This document shows, piece by piece, positions 1-6,190 of a stretch of DNA of 7,627 nucleotides. Below the pieces are notes generated by a model. The model saw only the letters and a program-made list of their open reading frames with translations, did no database searches and was not told the origin of the DNA. The stretch comes from Candidatus Nomurabacteria bacterium GW2011_GWF2_43_8 (GTDB lineage: Bacteria; Patescibacteriota; Minisyncoccia; Phycocordibacterales; UBA9973), in NCBI GenBank assembly GCA_001000035.1, contig LCGX01000027.1, positions 1 through 7,627 of the forward strand, given 5' to 3'. A program made the translations under genes and the position numbers. The stretch's first letter is position 1; each line of letters starts with the position of its first letter.

Positions 1-1
1 T

Positions 2-982
2 ATGGCGTATTTCGGTATGAAGGTTCTGAAAAAGTCTCCCCGCCCGGGCTTGCAAAAACTTCTAGCCAAAATGAATATTGATCAGAGACATTTGTCGGAG
101 GACGATATCGGTTTTATGATTGCGCCTAGATTAAACGCTGCCTCCCGCATGGATGATCCAATGCGGGCTTATGAAGTTCTAGCGACCGAAGATGAAGCGG
201 AAGCCGGCGCTCTCTCGGATCATCTTTCAAAAATAAACGACGAGAGGAAGACCATTGTTACTTCCATTATGCGTGAAGTGCACAAGAAATTTGAAACACA
301 CGAGCAAAAAGAGGTGATAGTAATAGGCAATCCCAAATGGCGAATCGGCGTTTTGGGGCTGGTGGCTGGAAAATTATCGGATGAGCACCAAAAGCCCGTT
401 TTTGTCTGGGGCAAAGACGAGAATGATTGCATCAAGGGTTCTTGCCGGAGCGATGGCTCGGTCTCGGTGGTGGAACTTATGACCGAGACGCGCGAATCTT
501 TTATAGAATTCGGCGGCCACGAGCTCGCAGGGGGGTTCACGGTGCACAGTGAAAAAATTCATTTTCTGGAGGAAGCCCTGTCTCTTTCTTTCAAAAAAGT
601 TAAAAAAGATCCTTCACTTAGTTCAGGGCAGGAAAATAATTATGACATCAAGTCCGACCTTTCCGCGGTAAATATGAAGAATTGGCGCGAGATAGAAAAA
701 ATGTCGCCTTTCGGACTGGGTAATCATAAGCCCGCCTTTCTCTTTCCTAACGTCAAGATAGAAAAAATAAAAAAGTTCGGGAAAAACGGTTCGGGCGAAC
801 ACCTGGAAATCAGTTTTTCCGATGCATCCGGGGAGGCCAAAGCTGTTTCTTTTTTCTCCAACCATGATTCTTTTGAAAAAACTTTATCCGAGGGAGTTAG
901 CGCAAATTTGCTCGCCACCTTTGATCTCTCGAGATTCGGGGGAAGAGAACAGCTAAGATTGAGGGTAGTTGATATAATATGA
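2..982 (+). CDS. recJ: Single-stranded-DNA-specific exonuclease RecJ, C-terminal part (5' end cut by window)
   Basis: RecJ degrades single-stranded DNA 5' to 3' in the cytoplasm, in recombinational (RecF pathway) and mismatch or base-excision repair. The visible 326 residues start inside the core: residues 36-50 (IGFMIAPRLNAASRM) match the conserved RecJ linker, normally 'iaPrlNAAGRm', with Ser replacing Gly. Residues 105-179 form the DHHA1 domain: IGNPKWRIGVLGLVAGKL, then KGSCRS at 145-150, then the signature GGHELAGGF at 171-179. Residues about 215-326 fit the C-terminal OB-fold (FGLGNHKPAFLF at 237-248), which binds DNA. The catalytic DHH domain with its metal-binding Asp and His residues lies upstream of the window, so the ATG at position 2 is almost certainly an internal methionine. 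The stop TGA overlaps the rnhA start as ATGA, implying co-transcription and translational coupling. The family assignment is firm; activity cannot be judged without the DHH half. Confidence 0.93.
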   Translation: MAYFGMKVLKKSPRPGLQKLLAKMNIDQRHLSEDDIGFMIAPRLNAASRMDDPMRAYEVLATEDEAEAGALSDHLSKINDERKTIVTSIMREVHKKFETHEQKEVIVIGNPKWRIGVLGLVAGKLSDEHQKPVFVWGKDENDCIKGSCRSDGSVSVVELMTETRESFIEFGGHELAGGFTVHSEKIHFLEEALSLSFKKVKKDPSLSSGQENNYDIKSDLSAVNMKNWREIEKMSPFGLGNHKPAFLFPNVKIEKIKKFGKNGSGEHLEISFSDASGEAKAVSFFSNHDSFEKTLSEGVSANLLATFDLSRFGGREQLRLRVVDII

Positions 983-1449
983 TTATGAAAAAAAATGCAA
1001 TAAAAATTTATACTGACGGCGCGGCCAGAGGGAATCCGGGGCCGGCGGGTTGGGGAGTGGTTTTTCTAGCTGATAAAAAGATTTTTGAATTGGGCGGAAG
1101 AGCAGATTATGCAACCAACAATCAGATGGAGCTGACCGCGCCGATAGAAGCGCTGAAGTATATTAAAAAACATAAGTTAAATGCTCATGTAGAAATTATT
1201 TCCGATTCAAAATACGTGATTTTAGGAATTACTGAGTGGATTTTTAATTGGGAGAGGAACGGATGGCGAAATGCCGCCAAGAAGCCGGTTTTGAACCGCG
1301 AACTCTGGGAAGAATTGTATAAATTGACGCAGGAGCTAAAACCAAAATGGGATTATGTCGAGGGGCACAACGGCGACAAATATAACGAACGCGCGGACGA
1401 AATCGCCACCAGTTTTGCGGATGATATGCCGGTGAAACTTAGAAAATAA
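979..1449 (+). CDS. rnhA: Ribonuclease HI
   Basis: RNase HI cleaves the RNA strand of RNA:DNA hybrids (Okazaki primers, R-loops) in the cytoplasm using two metal ions. At 156 residues it has the usual length of bacterial RNase HI (E. coli 155). All catalytic residues are visible: D13 in IYTDGAARGNPGPAGWG, E51 in NNQMELTAPIEAL, D76 in SDSKYV and D140 in NERADEIA, plus the mobile-loop His at H130 in GHNGDKYNERAD. The W-rich basic segment at 87-104 (WIFNWERNGWRNAAKKPV) matches the handle region that holds the hybrid. The start overlaps the recJ stop by four bases (ATGA); a second in-frame ATG at 985 is possible and would remove two residues. No strong ribosome binding site precedes either, so translation coupled to recJ is likely. 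The stop TAA is one base before the next gene. Nothing appears degraded. Confidence 0.96.
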   Translation: MIMKKNAIKIYTDGAARGNPGPAGWGVVFLADKKIFELGGRADYATNNQMELTAPIEALKYIKKHKLNAHVEIISDSKYVILGITEWIFNWERNGWRNAAKKPVLNRELWEELYKLTQELKPKWDYVEGHNGDKYNERADEIATSFADDMPVKLRK

Positions 1450-1450
1450 A

Positions 1451-1981
1451 ATGTTTCAAGCAACAGAAAACAAAATAAGTAAAAACATTATGGTGTCGTT
1501 AGTTCGAATTGTGATAAATTATGTTAAATATTTTTTTCTCACTGGGTCGGTTTTCTTTTCCTTGGCAGTATTAATGTTTGTTGTTTTAAATAAAAATCCT
1601 GATTTTTCCTTTGAATTTATGAAATATTTTTCATTTATCGATCCGGCCTATAAAACAGGTAATTTTGTAATTAATTTAGGTGATGTTATGAATATATTTT
1701 TAATATTATCTCTTGTTATGATGCTAGTTATTAACTTTTTGAAAATGTTAATGAAAAAAATATTTAGTTTTAGTTTGTATTTTTCTACAAGAACAAAATT
1801 TACTGTTCTTTTTACGATTATAATTCTTGCCTATGTTATTGCTGTAATTTTTATTACACAAAATGATAGTTTAGATAAGGGGTTGTATTTTATATTTGCA
1901 ATTTTTTATGTTCTCAATCTAATATTTATGGTTTTATACTTATTGATGGAAAAAGTAATGAATTATTTTAATAAAATATAG
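1451..1981 (+). CDS. Small four-helix membrane protein of unknown function, AT-rich
   Basis: I do not recognise this 176-residue protein. It is very hydrophobic, with four likely membrane helices near residues 25-46, 73-98, 116-136 and 144-166. The basic segment KMLMKKIFSFS (98-108) between helices 2 and 3 suggests a cytoplasmic loop there. There is no cleavable signal peptide, no charged pair inside the helices, no catalytic-looking motif and no cysteine. The start is one base after the rnhA stop; ATG at 1490 (Met14) is an alternative, and neither has a clear Shine-Dalgarno sequence. The coding sequence is visibly richer in A+T than recJ and rnhA upstream or comEC downstream, with Phe, Ile, Leu, Asn and Lys codons dominating. 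That fits either a fast-evolving membrane gene or recent arrival. An uninterrupted reading frame of this length in AT-rich DNA and the tight spacing support a real gene. Function is unknown. Confidence 0.75.
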   Translation: MFQATENKISKNIMVSLVRIVINYVKYFFLTGSVFFSLAVLMFVVLNKNPDFSFEFMKYFSFIDPAYKTGNFVINLGDVMNIFLILSLVMMLVINFLKMLMKKIFSFSLYFSTRTKFTVLFTIIILAYVIAVIFITQNDSLDKGLYFIFAIFYVLNLIFMVLYLLMEKVMNYFNKI

Positions 1982-1996
1982 GATTTATATAATTTT

Positions 1997-2545
1997 ATGG
2001 ACGAAAATCCTTTTAGAAAACAAGAACAATTGGCCGTAAGAATAGAAATAGCCAAACCCGAAGATTGGGAGGCCTATAAAAAAATTAGACTTGAATCGAT
2101 TACTGGGAAAGATGCAGAAATGTTTGGACCTAAAGGAGTTGCTAGGGATAGAAATAAAAGTGATCAAGAGTGGCAAGAAGATCTTTCTCGGTCCGAAAAT
2201 ATGTTTACTGTGTTGTCGTGGAGTGGTTCTGAGGTGGTTGGTATGGGCGCTGCCCGCGAGAAGGAAGAAAAAAGATTTTGGCACATGGGTTCTGCTTATG
2301 TAAAACCAGAATTTCGCGGTGGCGCTGGAAGAAAAATGCTTGCATTTATTATTCGCAAGATTTTTGACAGGGGTGGTTCTAAGGTGGAAGTTGGAGTGAA
2401 ACCGGGTAATGAAAGATCTATGCGCCTTTGTAAATCACTTGGTTTCAAAAAAGTTGGTATGTCTGATGGTTGGCAGATGTTGGAGTTGAGTTTAGCGGAC
2501 GGAGAGGCAATTAAGAGAATTCAGGATATTCTAAATGCAAGGTAG
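1997..2545 (+). CDS. GNAT-family N-acetyltransferase
   Basis: Members of the Gcn5-related family transfer an acetyl group from acetyl-CoA to an amine; the substrate here cannot be told. The 182-residue protein shows the expected order: strand and helix 1 from about residue 14 (VRIEIAKPEDWEAYKKIRLES), a variable middle, strand 4 plus motif A at 97-123 (MGSAYVKPEFRGGAGRKML and the following helix), and motif B at 132-154 (VGVKPGNERSMRLCKSLGF), where Asn138 and the 'LCKSLGFKKVG' segment are typical. The pyrophosphate-binding turn reads RGGAGRK, one residue shorter than the usual R/Q-x-x-G-x-G/A, so CoA binding may be altered. A short charged extension (MDENPFRKQEQ) precedes the domain. The start ATG is 15 bases after the previous stop; the only purine-rich sequence is an AGG about 14 bases upstream. 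It could modify a ribosomal protein, an antibiotic or a metabolite; context does not decide. Confidence 0.85.
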   Translation: MDENPFRKQEQLAVRIEIAKPEDWEAYKKIRLESITGKDAEMFGPKGVARDRNKSDQEWQEDLSRSENMFTVLSWSGSEVVGMGAAREKEEKRFWHMGSAYVKPEFRGGAGRKMLAFIIRKIFDRGGSKVEVGVKPGNERSMRLCKSLGFKKVGMSDGWQMLELSLADGEAIKRIQDILNAR

Positions 2546-2587
2546 AATTCCCTTGTTAATTATTTTGATAAGAAGTAAAATATAAAT

Positions 2588-4003
2588 ATGGTCAATCAAC
2601 AACTGCTTGATTATATCAAGCAACAGCTCGAGAAAAATATTAGCAAGGAACAAATTAAAAGCGCTCTAATGTCAAATGGCTGGGATGCCGCGGACGTCGA
2701 AGAAGGTTTTACCGTCGCCGGGCCAAGGTTTTCGGGAATACCTTCCGCGACCCCGCCGCCGCCGACAACCCCAAATGTCAGACCGATACCAAACATGATA
2801 AATCCTGTAATAACTCCCATTGCGCAGCCGGCGTCAAATGTTATAAATCCCGTTGCAACACCCAATATCCAACCGGCAGCCAGTTCTATAAATCCCTCTG
2901 CGATGCCCATTTCCTATGCCGGTTTTTGGCTTCGTGTTTCTGCTGCATTGATTGACCAAATTATTCTTGCCAACATTTCTCTTATCTTTTTTCTGTTATT
3001 ATTTTTTGGTTTTTTTTCCAAAAATGGCCAATTAATGTCTAATAGTGAGGAAATTATATTATACATTTTTCTTACCATTTTGGTGATTATCTATTTTCCT
3101 TTTATGGAATCGCGCGGAGGGGCCACTTTGGGTAAAAAGATTTTTGGTATAAAAGTTTTAAAAGAAAATGGGGAACCTGTAAAATTTTTTAGGTCTTTGG
3201 TACGCAATCTTTTTAAATATTTGATATCAATTGGTTTTGTTTCTGCAGCATTTACAGAAAAAAATCAAGCACTTTATGATTTTTTTGCTAGTTGTATAGT
3301 GGTGAGAAGCAGAACAGTAAGAGTAGGAAAAATTTGGGCGATAATCATTCTCCTTATGATTATGGATTTTCTTCTTTCACTTGCTCTTATGTTTTTTGTT
3401 TTAGGCATACCATTTATTTTGATGTTTTTCTCTCCTTTCAAGGGAGATATTCCAAATCCATCCAATCAAAATAATATTCAGTTTGAAAATAATGGAGACA
3501 ATGTTAATCCTTCTCCAGTCGCTACATTTACTCCCCTAAGTGTACAGGAGTATGACACATATTTTTCAAAACCAATCGCAGGCCTGGACAACGAAAGCGA
3601 TTATAGAAAAGCGTATACTTACGTGGGTCCTGCCTTAATAGCGTTTGATATTTTTGGGGAACTTAATGTTGTCTTGCCAATTATTCCAAACTTAGAGAAT
3701 AACAGAGATTATATATGGATTGATCTGACCAGCGTTGTATCCAAAACCGATAAGGAAATTTTAGACCGCGAGAGTATTTTTGAAAAAAACCTTTTATCTA
3801 AAAGTTTAAGTTTATCAAAACACTTGTCAAAACACTCTCCCCCTATTGAATATCTTTCTGGTTCCCGCCAAATACGTCTCATTGATGGGTTTGTATCTGA
3901 TGTCCAAAAAATCACAGGCACACTCTTCTTCAAAATTCCCCTTGATTCAGAAAATTCCATAAATTTTTACGAGAAATCGTATCCTTTTGTAATAAATATG
4001 TAA
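2588..4003 (+). CDS. RDD-family membrane protein with UBA-like N-terminal module and unknown C-terminal domain
   Basis: This 471-residue protein has four parts. Residues 3-41 (LLDYIKQQLEKNISKEQIKS, then ALMSNGWDAADVEEGF) form a short helical UBA-like module that I recall as frequent at the N-terminus of Patescibacteria membrane proteins. Residues 45-108 are a Pro/Asn/Ala-rich linker built from 15-residue repeats. Residues 110-241 are an RDD domain: GFWLRVSAALID with R116 and D123, LGKKIFGIKVLKENGEPV at 181-198, and ALYDFFASCIVV with D231, so the three name-giving residues are present; membrane helices lie near 120-143, 155-171 and 205-222. A further hydrophobic stretch at 249-281 holds one or two helices. 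Residues 290-471 are hydrophilic, probably beta-rich, and unrecognised; their location depends on topology. RDD proteins are thought to be transporters or membrane adaptors, and some affect Na+/H+ exchange, but no function can be assigned here. The start has only a weak AGAAG upstream. It lies 25 bases before comEC. Confidence 0.85.
   Translation: MVNQQLLDYIKQQLEKNISKEQIKSALMSNGWDAADVEEGFTVAGPRFSGIPSATPPPPTTPNVRPIPNMINPVITPIAQPASNVINPVATPNIQPAASSINPSAMPISYAGFWLRVSAALIDQIILANISLIFFLLLFFGFFSKNGQLMSNSEEIILYIFLTILVIIYFPFMESRGGATLGKKIFGIKVLKENGEPVKFFRSLVRNLFKYLISIGFVSAAFTEKNQALYDFFASCIVVRSRTVRVGKIWAIIILLMIMDFLLSLALMFFVLGIPFILMFFSPFKGDIPNPSNQNNIQFENNGDNVNPSPVATFTPLSVQEYDTYFSKPIAGLDNESDYRKAYTYVGPALIAFDIFGELNVVLPIIPNLENNRDYIWIDLTSVVSKTDKEILDRESIFEKNLLSKSLSLSKHLSKHSPPIEYLSGSRQIRLIDGFVSDVQKITGTLFFKIPLDSENSINFYEKSYPFVINM
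2792..2914 (+). repeat. Degenerate 45-bp tandem repeat in the Pro-rich linker (about 2.7 copies)
   Basis: Copies begin at 2792, 2837 and 2882; the last stops after 33 bases. The first two translate to NMINPVITPIAQPAS and NVINPVATPNIQPAA (10 of 15 residues identical), the third to SSINPSAMPIS. DNA copies have drifted more than the protein, so the repeats are old or under selection for composition. They keep the reading frame and lengthen a flexible tether between the N-terminal module and the membrane domain. The preceding TTPNVRPIP may be a remnant of another copy. Confidence 0.7.
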
Positions 4004-4028
4004 TAAACAAGGAAAAGTAATTTTCTAA

Positions 4029-5516
4029 ATGCGTGACAGAATTTTTTATGTAATTTGCTTCGGGTTTTTGGCAGGTGTGCTTCTGCGCTCTTTTGTTGTT
4101 GTAAATATTTATTTAATTTTCTGGCTTGGTTTTGTCGCTCTAATTTTATTTTTATTTCATTATTTTATCTTAAAAAATAAATGGGGGATTATTGCCTCTA
4201 TTTTTGTTTTGGCTTTTTCTTTTGGAATTTTTAGATTTAATGTGGTTGATGTACCAAGCCCCGCCGTTTTTGAGTCGCAAGTTGGCCAAAAAGTAAGTTT
4301 ATCCGGAGAAATTGCGGATGAACCGAGCATTAAGGAAAACAGCCAGCAGTTGACCGTTCTTCTGGCTGATAAAACAAAAATTTTACTGTCCGTTAATCTG
4401 GATAGAGATTATAAATACGGAGACGAAGTAGATTTTTCCGGTGTTTTGAAAAAGCCGGAGAATTTTATTACCGATACCGGCAAGGAATTTGACTACGTAA
4501 ATTATCTGCGCAAGGACGGGATTTTGTACGTGATGGGCTATCCGAAAATCGAAATTGTCTCTCGCAGCAACGGCAACAAAATTCAAAGCACCCTTTTTCT
4601 CATTAAAGAAAAATTTCTGGAAAAAATGAATTTTGCCGTGGCGGCTCCGGAGAATCTTCTCATGGGCGGGCTCATTCTAGGGGAAAAATCCGCTTTTAGT
4701 CCGGAACTTCGGCAGGATTTTGTGAATACCAGCACTATCCATATCGTCGCGCTCTCCGGATACAACATAACAATCGTGGCCGAATGGTTTATGAAATTAT
4801 TCGCCCAAATTCCTTATGCGCCGAAAAATTTTGGCATCGGGGCGGGGATTTTGGCAATCTTCCTTTTTATCATAATGACCGGCGGAAGCTCGACGGCCAT
4901 CCGCGCGGGCATTATGGCGACTTTGGCGCTCGTCGCCCGCGCGACCGGAAGAAATTATGACGTCGCGCGAGCGCTGGTTTTAGCCGCCGTATTTATGGTC
5001 GTTCTCAACCCGTTCGTGCTCGCTTATGATGTTTCTTTTCAGCTTTCTTTTATCGCGACGATTGCGGTCATATTCTTCGCGCCCAGAATTGAAAAATATT
5101 TTATGTGGGTTACGGAAAGTTTCGGTTTGCGGGATATAGTTTCAGTGACTACAGCCGCCTACATTTTTGTTTTCCCGTTTATTCTCTATAAAATGGGCAA
5201 TTTTTCTCTCGTTGCCCTGCCGGCCAACATTTTGGTCTTGCCTTTCATTCCTTTTACGATGATGCTCGGCTTTCTGACCGGTTTCGCGGGACTCTTTTGG
5301 TATGGGCTCTCCGTGCCGGTTGGCTTCATCTCATATCTGTTTTTGCATTATGAGCTTGGCGTCATAGATTTCTTTGCCAACGTTCCCTTCGCCGCGTTTT
5401 CCCTCCCGAATTTTCCGCTGTTTTTGACGCTTCTTATATACGCCTATTTTATTTATCGGCTTTTTGGCAGAAATGTAAAAGAATTTTTCCAATTTGAACC
5501 TACTGCGCCTCTGTAA
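4029..5516 (+). CDS. comEC: ComEC/Rec2 competence protein, channel part (OB-fold plus Competence domain), lacking the metallo-beta-lactamase domain
   Basis: ComEC is the inner-membrane channel that carries transforming single-stranded DNA into the cytoplasm. This 495-residue product has N-terminal helices at about 5-24, 27-47 and 52-69, then the soluble DUF4131/OB-like region at about 86-175 (LSGEIADEPS, YGDEVDFSGVL, FDYVNYLRKDGI), then the Competence domain from about 205: LMGGLILGEKS at 211-221, HIVALSGYNITIV at 238-250, STAIRAGIMATLALVARATG at 288-307 and YDVSFQLSFIATIAV at 333-347, followed by further helices. It ends after the helix FPLFLTLLIYAYFIYRLF (462-479) with a 16-residue tail. 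One-piece ComEC proteins continue with one more helix and a metallo-beta-lactamase domain; these are encoded separately at 6191-7057. An in-frame TAA directly precedes the ATG, and the next Met is at 169, so the start is set. AAGGAA lies about 14 bases upstream. The last 17 bases overlap the opposing sod gene. Confidence 0.93.
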   Translation: MRDRIFYVICFGFLAGVLLRSFVVVNIYLIFWLGFVALILFLFHYFILKNKWGIIASIFVLAFSFGIFRFNVVDVPSPAVFESQVGQKVSLSGEIADEPSIKENSQQLTVLLADKTKILLSVNLDRDYKYGDEVDFSGVLKKPENFITDTGKEFDYVNYLRKDGILYVMGYPKIEIVSRSNGNKIQSTLFLIKEKFLEKMNFAVAAPENLLMGGLILGEKSAFSPELRQDFVNTSTIHIVALSGYNITIVAEWFMKLFAQIPYAPKNFGIGAGILAIFLFIIMTGGSSTAIRAGIMATLALVARATGRNYDVARALVLAAVFMVVLNPFVLAYDVSFQLSFIATIAVIFFAPRIEKYFMWVTESFGLRDIVSVTTAAYIFVFPFILYKMGNFSLVALPANILVLPFIPFTMMLGFLTGFAGLFWYGLSVPVGFISYLFLHYELGVIDFFANVPFAAFSLPNFPLFLTLLIYAYFIYRLFGRNVKEFFQFEPTAPL

Positions 5517-6102
5517 AATTTTTCTCAATTACTTCCCAATTCAGATTTTCAAAAAAATCCTCAATATACTGTTTTTTCCCGCTTGGTTGGTAATCAGCGA
5601 CGAAAGCATGCTCCCACATATCAAGCGCGATAATCGGCGCGCAGTTTTGCAGTTGTCCCAAATGCTGCTCGTCCACCCAGGCATTCAATAATCTATTCTC
5701 TTTTTTATCAAAATAAAGCATGGCCCAGCCGATGCCCCGGGTTGTCGCGATTGATTTGAAACGGTTCAACCATAAATCAAAAGACCCCCATTCGGCCATG
5801 ATTGCTTCCCTCAATTTACTTTTCTCATCCAAAGAGTATGCCCCGCCGGAGAGAGACTCGAAATATATCTCGTGATTGCGCATGCCGTTATATTCAAAAC
5901 TGAAACGGCGATGGAGTTCGTTCACCACATAAGGGGCAAAAACATCCTGACTTGTATATCCCTCATATTCTGGAATTTTTTCCAAAACAGAATTCGCATT
6001 TTTTACATACCCCGTATAAAGTTTCAAATGTTCCTCGACATTTTTGGCCGAGATTCCCTTCAAGGGTCCAATATTAAATTTTAGTTCTTCAAATTTTTTC
6101 AT
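5500..6102 (-). CDS. sod: Fe/Mn-family superoxide dismutase
   Basis: This cytoplasmic enzyme converts superoxide to oxygen and hydrogen peroxide at a mononuclear Fe or Mn site. The 200-residue protein is of normal family length. The four metal ligands are visible: H25 (VEEHLKLYTGYVKNAN), H77 (MRNHEIYF), D161 and H165 (ALDMWEHAF); the C-terminal YIEDFFENLNWEVI matches the family, as does GIGWAML at 123-129. Y32 aligns with the gateway Tyr34. Unlike E. coli enzymes, the first helix is one residue shorter, with Tyr in place of the usual His30, and the second-sphere Gln that tunes the metal appears replaced by His147 (DEQHLGQL), while Gly73 sits where Fe enzymes carry Gln69. Metal preference therefore cannot be read from the sequence. 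An in-frame TAA lies 18 bases upstream with no other start codon between, fixing the ATG. The gene runs against its neighbours and separates the two halves of comEC. Confidence 0.95.
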   Translation of the reverse strand: MKKFEELKFNIGPLKGISAKNVEEHLKLYTGYVKNANSVLEKIPEYEGYTSQDVFAPYVVNELHRRFSFEYNGMRNHEIYFESLSGGAYSLDEKSKLREAIMAEWGSFDLWLNRFKSIATTRGIGWAMLYFDKKENRLLNAWVDEQHLGQLQNCAPIIALDMWEHAFVADYQPSGKKQYIEDFFENLNWEVIEKNFTEAQ

Positions 6103-6190
6103 CCCAGCGCCAAAATTTTAATTAATAATTTTTACCTTTATGCCCCGTAATCAAAAATTTAGTACGGAACAAGTGTGCTAGTATTGTAGC
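6103..6190. promoter_or_regulatory. Divergent intergenic region between sod and the ComEC metallo-hydrolase gene, with a possible leaderless promoter
   Basis: This 88-bp AT-rich gap must hold the start signals of both divergent genes. On the plus strand, TGC followed by TAGTAT at 6176-6184 resembles an extended -10 element (TGnTATAAT, 4 of 6 core matches). Transcription would then begin about at the ATG at 6191, giving a leaderless mRNA, which agrees with the absence of a Shine-Dalgarno sequence; no good -35 is seen. On the minus strand, the AT-rich tract at about 6109-6135 could hold the sod -10, and TTGATT (6146-6151 read in reverse) a -35, but spacing is not ideal. Both are inferences from pattern only. 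Confidence 0.3.

Noticed and set aside
220..918. Several minus-strand open frames opposite recJ
   Set aside because: recJ motifs run continuously through this region in the plus frame; the antisense frames show no motif, start context or domain pattern.
2224..2390. Imperfect 15-bp direct repeat in the GNAT gene (GTGGTTCTGAGGTGG and GTGGTTCTAAGGTGG)
   Set aside because: The copies encode unrelated positions (SGSEV and GGSKV) and are far apart; coincidence of similar codons is the simplest reading.
2545..2587. Intrinsic terminator or promoter between the GNAT gene and the RDD gene
   Set aside because: The 42-base gap is AT-rich but shows no GC-rich stem followed by a T-run, and no -35/-10 pair good enough to report.
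5494..5691. Plus-strand reading frame of 65 codons after the comEC channel gene
   Set aside because: It lies wholly on the complement of sod apart from its first bases, has no family resemblance and does not continue ComEC. The sod frame is fully conserved, so this is a shadow.
5500..6190. sod as cargo of an insertion sequence or transposon
   Set aside because: No transposase, no terminal inverted repeats and no convincing target-site duplication at the borders; only short AT-rich words such as AAAATTTT recur, which is expected by composition.
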